From the NCBI GenBank assembly GCA_030674155.1, contig CM060328.1:36173316-36237315 (forward strand): 64,000 nucleotides of DNA, written 5' to 3'. Shown here piece by piece: positions 57,068 to 64,000 of the stretch. A program made the translations under genes and the position numbers. The number at the start of each line of letters is the position of its first letter. Positions within the stretch are counted from its first letter, which is position 1. The notes below the pieces were generated by a model that searched no databases, was not told where the DNA came from, and was given only the letters and a program-made list of their open reading frames with translations. The DNA comes from Stramonita haemastoma (taxonomy: Eukaryota; Mollusca; Gastropoda; Neogastropoda; Muricidae).

Positions 57068-57925
57068 TCGTGAGGTTTTCATCGTCACCACTAGGGCCTA
57101 TGTATGACTGACAAACGAGGCCCAGAGATTTCTGGCATGATGGCAAGGTTTTATTCTTAGGGCTAACCCTGACATTTCTACACGTAGATGTACTCACATG
57201 CCGATGGACCGATGACACTGACCCAGTGCTTTTCCCAGAGAAAAGTGTTTAGTGCACACACAGGTTGGCTGTAGCTTACAACAGATACCAATGAACAGAG
57301 AAGGCTGTAGGCCTGCTGGTCTGTAGGCCTAGCTTGCTGGGTGTGTAACGAGGTAGGCCTAGGCCTAGCTGGTTGTAGGCTAGACCCAGCCTACACTTAG
57401 GCTATTACGCTTTCCTATTGGGGTGGGGGTGTCGGTATTTGATACTGTACCCCCTGTGGCAGGGTTGAGGTCTGGTGCTACAACGTCCGGCTCTCCATAA
57501 GGAAAGTGAATGCGCAAAACATAGCCTCACCTTTCCAGGTGTAGTGATCGCCGAGGGGGCCCCCGCCTGGTAACATGCAGGTGATCACTTGCAATGGCCT
57601 CTCCTACATTACTGTGCCCGTAGCAACACCTTCCCATGGTGCCCCCTGTTCTCACTGAGCTTGCTACGTCATGGCGCGACCGAGTACCCGGAGGTATAAC
57701 TGGGTCAGGGAGGAGAGCTGGCCCCCTTAACGTGCAGCACGCATGGCCTACTGTCGTGTGGATACGCCCTGGTGCCCACGCACCTGCCTCCCAGCTATGG
57801 GCAAATAGCAAAGACTGAAGGACCCTGCTGGCAGGCCAAAAGAGTTGAGGGCTGGTGCATCCCTAATGGAGACCTGGAGAGGAGATTGGCGCCACCAGTG
57901 AATACCCAAAGCCCACTGAAAAGAC

Positions 57926-58507
57926 ATGATAGATGCAACCAGAGCCAACAACATGCCGGATCGGTCGAGGCCCGGAACACCAACGACCGCGCTTTCCATC
58001 GACGAGCACCAGGATGGAAGTGATAAGTGTGTTACTGGCGCTCAAGACATAAAGACTTTCAAGTTGCCATCTGAAAGCATCACCATTGGTACATGGAATG
58101 TCCGCACTCTCTATGCTTGGGGAAAAGTGAAAGAACTAGAGCACGAATTAAAACGTTACCAATGGGACATAACTGGACTATCAGAGGTGAGATGGACTGG
58201 ATTTGGAGAGTCGGTGACTGATGACGGACACAAGATTTGGTTCAGCGGAAGTGAGACAGTGCATGAGCATGGCGTAACTTTCATCCTACGCAAAGAAGTA
58301 GCTGGTTGCATCCTGAGCTGTACACCAATATCCAGTAGGATTATCTCCATCAGAGTGTCAGCCAGGCCAAAGAACATCACCATCTTTCAAGTGTATGCAC
58401 CAACAACAACACATGATGAGGAAGAAGTCGAAGAGTTTTACGAAGAGCTGGAAAACACAATCACGAAAGTTCCCAAGAAAGACCTTCTTACTGTACAAGG
58501 AGACTAA
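57926..58507 (+). pseudogene. RTE-like AP endonuclease segment
   Basis: Contains ITIGTWNVRTLYAWGKVKEL, DITGLSEVRWTG, ITIFQVYAPTTTHDEEEV and KKDLLTVQGD then a stop. TWNVRT, the Glu of SEVRW, YAPT and the GD of VQGD are the usual AP-endonuclease motifs. The DWN that should follow GD is lost by a 2-base deletion. The element's endonuclease nicks target DNA for primed reverse transcription. Confidence 0.85.
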
Positions 58508-58598
58508 CGTGAAAGTTGGCCCTGATGCTTACAAAGAATGAGCTGGAACAGCTGGTCAGTACGGCACTGGTGAGACCAACGATAGGGGACTCAGACTC

Positions 58599-59969
58599 TT
58601 GGAGTTTGCGGTTAGCCATCAATTAATCCTTGCAAACACCCTCTACCCACACAAGCTGTCAAGAAGAACTACATGGCATGCGCCAAGTGGGGAGATCCAC
58701 AATCAGATCGACTACATCCTCACCCCACGGCGCATCAAGTCGAGCATCAACAGAGCCAAAACAAGAACATACCCCGGAGCTGATGTGGGTAGTGACCACG
58801 ATCTTGTACTGCTCAACATGAAGATGAAGCTGAAGAAGAAGTACCAAGCTGCGCGCACACGTATCAACTTTGACCTGGAGAAGTTGAGAGATCCAGAAGT
58901 TGCTGAAGTTTTCCAGGCACAGCTCGGGGGCAGGTTTGCGGCACTCAGCATCTTAAACAACGACATCAACGACCTCACCAAAAGCTTCAATGAGGCAATC
59001 CGAATAACAGCAGAGGAGGTAATTGGCCGCGAGAGAAAGAAACACAAACCCTGGACCTCAAATGACATCCTTGACCTGTGTGACAAGAGAAGATCCTTGA
59101 AGAAAACCAAACACTCCACCCTACAAGATGCAGCACAGTACCGTGAGACCAACAATCTGGTGAGAAAGAAAATGAGAGATGCAAAAGAGCAATGGATCAA
59201 TGAACAGTGCGAGAACATCGAGGCAGGCATGACAAAGGGGAACAGCAAACACGCCTATGACACCCTAAAGAAGCTCACAAAGGCGCAGCAAAATAAATCC
59301 TCAGTCATCGAGGATTGTTCAGGCAACCTGCTGACTGAAAGCTCAGCAGTATTGAATAGATGGTCACAGTATTGCTCGGACCTGTACAACCACCCCTTAC
59401 AGCCCGACCACAGCCTGATTGATGAGGACTCAACACCACAGAGGGAACCTTCACCACTACCAGTGCTGAAGGAAGAAGTGGAGGAAGCTATCCGTAGTTT
59501 ACCAACTGGAAAGTCACCTGGAGCAGACAACATACGGGCAGAGCTGCTCAAGAATGGAGGGGAACACCTGGTCACTGTCATTACATCTCTTTGTCAGAAG
59601 ATCTGGGCAGCAAAACAGTGGCCAGCAGAATGGACACAGTCTCTTAGTATCCCCCTGCCCAAGAAAGGAAACCTCTGTCAGTGCCAGAATTACAGAACGA
59701 TCAGCCTCATTAGCCACACCAGCAAGATCATGTTAAGAGTGATACTGAACAGACTCAAAAAGGAGGCGGAAGAGCACCTGGCAGAAGAACAAACTGGGTT
59801 CAGGGCAGGAAGGAGCACGGTAAAACAAATTTTCAGTTGCGGAATCCTGATGGAACAGGATCTGCAACATCAGAGGGTCTTGCTACACAACTTCATTGAC
59901 TTCAAGAAGGCCTTTGACAGAGTGTGGCATGCAGGCCTTTGGCAAGTCCTCAGGAAGTTCGGCATTTAG
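58599..59969 (+). pseudogene. RTE-like endonuclease end and reverse transcriptase fingers/palm
   Basis: NQIDYIL and GSDHDLVLL are the final endonuclease motifs. The RT follows: LPTGKSPGADNIRAELLK, NYRTISLISHTSKIMLRVIL, EQTGFRAGRSTVKQIF and FIDFKKAFDRVWHAGL (first catalytic Asp). It ends at a TAG after FGI. Confidence 0.9.
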
Positions 59970-61004
59970 GAGGGTCTCATCCAGATCATAGAAGTGCTGT
60001 ACAACACCTCCAGCAGTGCAGTCCTCCTCAACGGCCAAGTAGGAGACTACTTCAAGACCACAGTCGGTGTCCGTCAGGGCTGCTTGCTCTCTCCAACCCT
60101 CTTTAATCTATTCCTGGAGAACATCATGAGGGAAACACTTTACGACTTCCATTCTACCATCTCAATAGGAGGGCGACCCATTAACAACCTGCGCTTCGCT
60201 GACGATATTGATCTCTTGGGAGGCAGCAACAAGGAACTCCAAGACCTTACCAACAGACTGGTAGACAGAGCAGGCGCATATGGGATGGAAGTCAGCACAG
60301 AAAAGAGTAAAGTAATGGTCAACAGTGCAAACGACACCACAGCACAGATCTACATGAATGGCCAGCAGCTGGAAGAAGTAGACGCTTTCAAATATCTTGG
60401 CGCTACCCTCACGAAAGATGGACGCTCCACCACAGAGATCAAGACCAGGCTAGCCATGGCAACATCAGCTATGGCAAAACTGAACAAGATATGGAGAAGC
60501 AACAACATCAGCTTCAAAACAAAAGTCAAATTGTTCAGATCCCTGGTCATCTCCATCTTGCTCTACAGCTGCGAAAGTTGGACATTGACCGCTGAAACCA
60601 CCAAGCGGATCCAGACATTCGAGACAAAATGCTGCAGGCGACTGCTTGGAATTTCCTGGATGGAGAGGAAAACAAACACCTTTGTGCGAAGTCAAGTCGC
60701 CCTGATGGCTGGCCCTCAGGAACCCCTACTAGCCACTGTCAAGAAAAGGAAGCTGGCCTTGTTCGGCCATGTCACACGACACAACACCCTCCCCAAGACA
60801 GTCCTACAAGGAACGCTAGAAGGTGGCAAACGCCGAGGCAGACAAACCAAAAGATGGATGGATAACATCAAGGAGTGGACCCGCCTGGACAGTCCAACAC
60901 TCATTCGGAAGGCGGAGGACAGGGCTGGATGGCGACGGCTGGCTGCAGAATCGTCTCTCATGTCTTCTCCACGACCATTCCGTCATGAGAAGAATAAGAA
61001 TTGA
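59970..61004 (+). pseudogene. RTE-like reverse transcriptase palm/thumb and C-terminus
   Basis: Continues in the same frame after the TAG. VRQGCLLSPTLFNLFLENIM, LRFADDIDLLGG (the FADD catalytic box), FKYLGATLTKDGRS, LYSCESWTL and KLALFGHVTRH, then GKRRGRQTKRWMDNIKEWT. The last phrase is shared with the fragments at 27018 and 19220. Confidence 0.9.
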
Positions 61005-61119
61005 GGAATGTTTCCACGAATTGCGCAGTGAAACCGAAAGCATTCTCATGATAGGCATAGTATCTAGGCCTAATATGGAATTTTTGTTTTGTTGTTCGTT
61101 TCCGTTTGTTGGTGGTGGT

Positions 61120-61480
61120 CTTTTTCGTTCTTCGGCTAGAGCTCTGAGGATCACCAGTCCTATGGTGAGATATGGTGTGTGCACCGTTTTTGCCCACGAC
61201 AAAGTAGCCGCATTCTGATTTCAGGGATGTATGGTGGGCTTGTTCGTGTTTCCGTAACACCAACCGCGGGCATGAATTACAGGATCTTTAGCGTACATCT
61301 TTGATCTTATGCATGAGTAGCCTATACGTAGGCCTATACACGACAGGTACAAAGGGAATTAAAGCACATGAAGGTCTGCACTTTGAGCTGGGAAATAGTA
61401 TTTTAAAAAAATCCCCACCTTTGATTCACTAGGCACTGCCGATATTGAACCCACGACCTTTAGATTCTCGTATGAAGTGT
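61120..61480 (-). mobile_element. SINE, type D body with type C tail (minus)
   Basis: 'gttcttcggctagagctctg', 'agtagccgcattctgatttc', 'catctttgatcttatgcatg', 'gaaggtctgcactttgag' and 'gatattgaacccacgacctt'. Confidence 0.68.
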
Positions 61481-61561
61481 TATTGATGGAGCAGCGTTCA
61501 CTTCATGGTTCAAAGGCCTTTCTGCCACGTCTCCAATTTAAGACGGGTGTCAGCACGTCAC

Positions 61562-61618
<57 letters not shown>

Positions 61619-61640
61619 CACACACACACACACACACACA
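61562..61640. repeat. (CA)n microsatellite
   Basis: About 79 bp of CA. Confidence 0.96.
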
Positions 61641-61799
61641 TGTATCTAACGCATCATTCATTATGGGGAGGGGAGGAGGAGAGTGGACGGGGCCCATTAC
61701 CTCTATGGGACAGATCAGACTGTCTACACTTTGCAATGTTGAGATTGTTGTCCTTTCTCGAATCAGCTCTTCGCATAACATTTTGTATTCTCTAAGTAG

Positions 61800-61975
61800 A
61801 AAAACTTCTCTGAAGTCGGAGAATGACTGCCTATATGGGGAGGTGGTAGCAAATAGCTACACAGGCAAACTTTTCACCCAGTCTCACAATGATTCCCAGG
61901 AGAGATGAGCGAGACAGAGTGCCTGTTTTGGGTGACCCCCCAGGATGTTAAGCTGGGAAACACCCAACAGCCAAA
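61800..61975 (-). repeat. Dispersed repeat, inverted copy
   Basis: 'gagatgagcgagacagagtg', 'ctgttttgggtgacccccca' and 'gatgttaagctgggaaacac' correspond in inverse to 4560-4640 and 49980-50060. Confidence 0.6.
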
Positions 61976-62256
61976 CAAGAAAAGAAGACCCAGGTCAGCA
62001 ACACTCCATTGAGTGATTAACGTGACATGCATCGAGTTCAAAAATCAATATCACAACAACAAACCCACCAGTATGTTAAGTCATAAGATTTTAGGCTCAG
62101 TTCACTACTATGTACTATGAATAGCACTGATCTCATGCATTTCAGTTTCGTTTGGTTGTTTTCTTTTGTGTTTATTTTTTACCTTTCATTTCTTCCAGCC
62201 TTAAGTTTCCACACAACAAAGTGAATGATTTTATCTCCATTGTTGTTGTTGTCGTT

Positions 62257-62425
<169 letters not shown>

Positions 62426-62540
62426 TCCCCTACTAACCCAAAGCAAAAAACAAAATACCCCCCCCCCAAAAAAAAAAAAAAAAACAACCCAAAAAACCCC
62501 AAACCCTACACAAACTATTAATAAAAAACCCCATCCACCC

Positions 62541-62753
<213 letters not shown>

Positions 62754-62995
62754 TAGCAACCCACCTTCTCGAAATTCTGTGCAAGAAATCCCCCCCCCCC
62801 CTCTCTGTCTCTCATGCTTATTTTCTGCCTACCCAGCCCCTTCTCCCGCCTTTTTCTTCTTCTTGCAAACCCTCTGGATGTTTTGCTAGGAACTTTCTGA
62901 TGAACTGCCTGCCCTAAAGTCAAAACAAGTCGGCTGAGGCCAGTGGGGAAAACTCTTGCAGAACTTCGATTAAGGACATAGTTTCTAAAACAAAC

Positions 62996-62997
<2 letters not shown>

Positions 62998-63076
<79 letters not shown>

Positions 63077-63110
63077 CCACCCCCCCAAAAAAAAACACAC
63101 ACACACACAC
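62998..63110. repeat. (CA)n microsatellite
   Basis: CA to about 63073, then C- and A-runs and a second short CA stretch. Confidence 0.96.
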
Positions 63111-63302
63111 AAAAGGAACTATTAAAAAAACACACCAAAAACAGGCAAACACACAAAATAAAAACCAAAAACCGATCAACCAAATAAACAACAACAAAAA
63201 AAAACCCCAACAAAACTTCTGTATTTACAATACAGGTATCAACAGTTTTTCATACAAAAGAAACGAACAAACAAAACAAAACAACAACAATGGTCGCAGT
63301 TT

Positions 63303-63409
<107 letters not shown>

Positions 63410-63565
63410 CAATTGTTCAATTCAATTCAAAATACTTTATTATCTCTAAAACAGAAAATTCCAGTGGGTTACAAGCCATACATATATAAGAATAAAAACC
63501 ACGTAAAAATGATATCCCCCCAAAACAACAACAACACACATACACACACGCGCGCGCACGCACGC

Positions 63566-64000
63566 ATGGTGGTTAGAGAGTTGCGCATTGTGCTGGCGAT
63601 CTGCCGACCTATGTTCGAACCCCTGCCGAAGTCGAATGTGCTGGGCTTGACTTGTCAGGTGCTGCACGGCAGCGCAACGCATTTTCGCTCATATGACAGA
63701 CATCAGTAGTTGCTGTCTGAGTGTTCGACGACGATGAAAAACACCAGTACCGACTCCACTCCCCCCAAAAGCCTCTCAGATGAGTCTATAAACCGAGGTT
63801 TCGTGTTCAAAAGCACGCAGAACATCTTCCGCCCACGTTAAAGCCTGTTCCGCATTTTGGAAGAGTAGGCAATTGTGTGCTGGCGGGAGCGGATAAAAAA
63901 AATTAACAAAACGCATGCACACATGGACTGGCTGTCACCCTCCCCCCCAAACCCCCCCCCCCCCCAAACAAATACATGTTTGTTCCATTATCCTCCAAAG
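63566..64000 (+). mobile_element. tRNA-derived SINE, type A tail (plus), truncated by the window edge
   Basis: Head 'tggtggttagagagttgcgc' and B-box-like 'tgttcgaacccc', then an extra segment, then the body 'gatgagtctataaaccgagg', 'agagtaggcaattgtgtgct' and tail 'cacatggactggctgt' with 'tgttccattatcctcc'. Confidence 0.75.

Larger units (their letters stand above)
57420..61020 (+). mobile_element. RTE-like non-LTR retrotransposon, nearly full length
   Basis: GC-rich 5' region (57420-57925), then one originally continuous polyprotein: AP endonuclease, reverse transcriptase, C-terminal domain. Broken by a 2-base loss at about 58506, an in-frame TGA at about 58538-58540, and a TAG at about 59967. 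Only a few lesions, so the copy is fairly young. The 3' end near 61003-61020 shows no clear microsatellite tail. Confidence 0.88.

Overview
The window is animal nuclear DNA, most likely from a mollusc and plausibly a marine gastropod. Evidence: spliced genes with GT-AG introns, tRNA-derived SINEs of a type I associate with mollusc genomes, many non-LTR retrotransposon pieces, and very dense (CA)n, (GA)n, (AT)n and minisatellite DNA. The species was not determined. Most long open frames are low-complexity repeat and are not genes.

Three host genes can be reconstructed by exon phase and protein family. (1) 521-11108, minus: an EPB41L4A-like FERM protein; its first coding exon is at 10959-11108 and the gene runs off the left edge. 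(2) 11528-23887, plus: ribosomal protein S15 (uS19) in five exons, starting head-to-head 419 bp from gene 1. (3) 36490-46227, minus: the BACK plus kelch part of a KLHL-type BTB/BACK/kelch protein; no BTB exon was found. Each gene carries net 1-2 base frame errors inside one otherwise conserved exon (4373-4469, 21801-21900, 45830-46227), which points to consensus errors more than to three pseudogenes.

Mobile DNA fills the introns and the right third. 40421-44514 is a young LTR retrotransposon with two nearly identical 768/769-bp LTRs, a tRNA-Lys-type primer site and a Gag-only interior with no pol. 13313-17201, in RPS15 intron 1, has 13-bp perfect terminal inverted repeats, an 11-bp perfect flanking duplication, and what look like captured pieces of a coiled-coil gene with a CCAAT-rich promoter. 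57420-61020 is an almost full-length RTE-like element with AP endonuclease and reverse transcriptase, broken by a few mutations. C-terminal pieces of other non-LTR elements lie at 19220-19490, 27018-27256, 32360-32777, 46830-48180 and 53960-54200. SINEs share a common body joined to at least three different tails.

Tandem arrays: 58-59 bp (2869-3455), a complex VNTR beside RPS15 exon 4 (21960-22735), a 60-bp palindrome-bearing satellite (26838-28290), 32 bp (28497-28655), about 74 bp (34385-34680), about 50-60 bp (34895-35340), and a 61-bp array (36784-37319) in which every unit copies the splice acceptor of the last KLHL exon. From about 50.8 to 53.8 kb the sequence looks like low-quality consensus, with SINE copies corrupted toward homopolymers.

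The most interesting candidates are the Gag-only LTR element, the gene-carrying TIR element and the splice-acceptor minisatellite.
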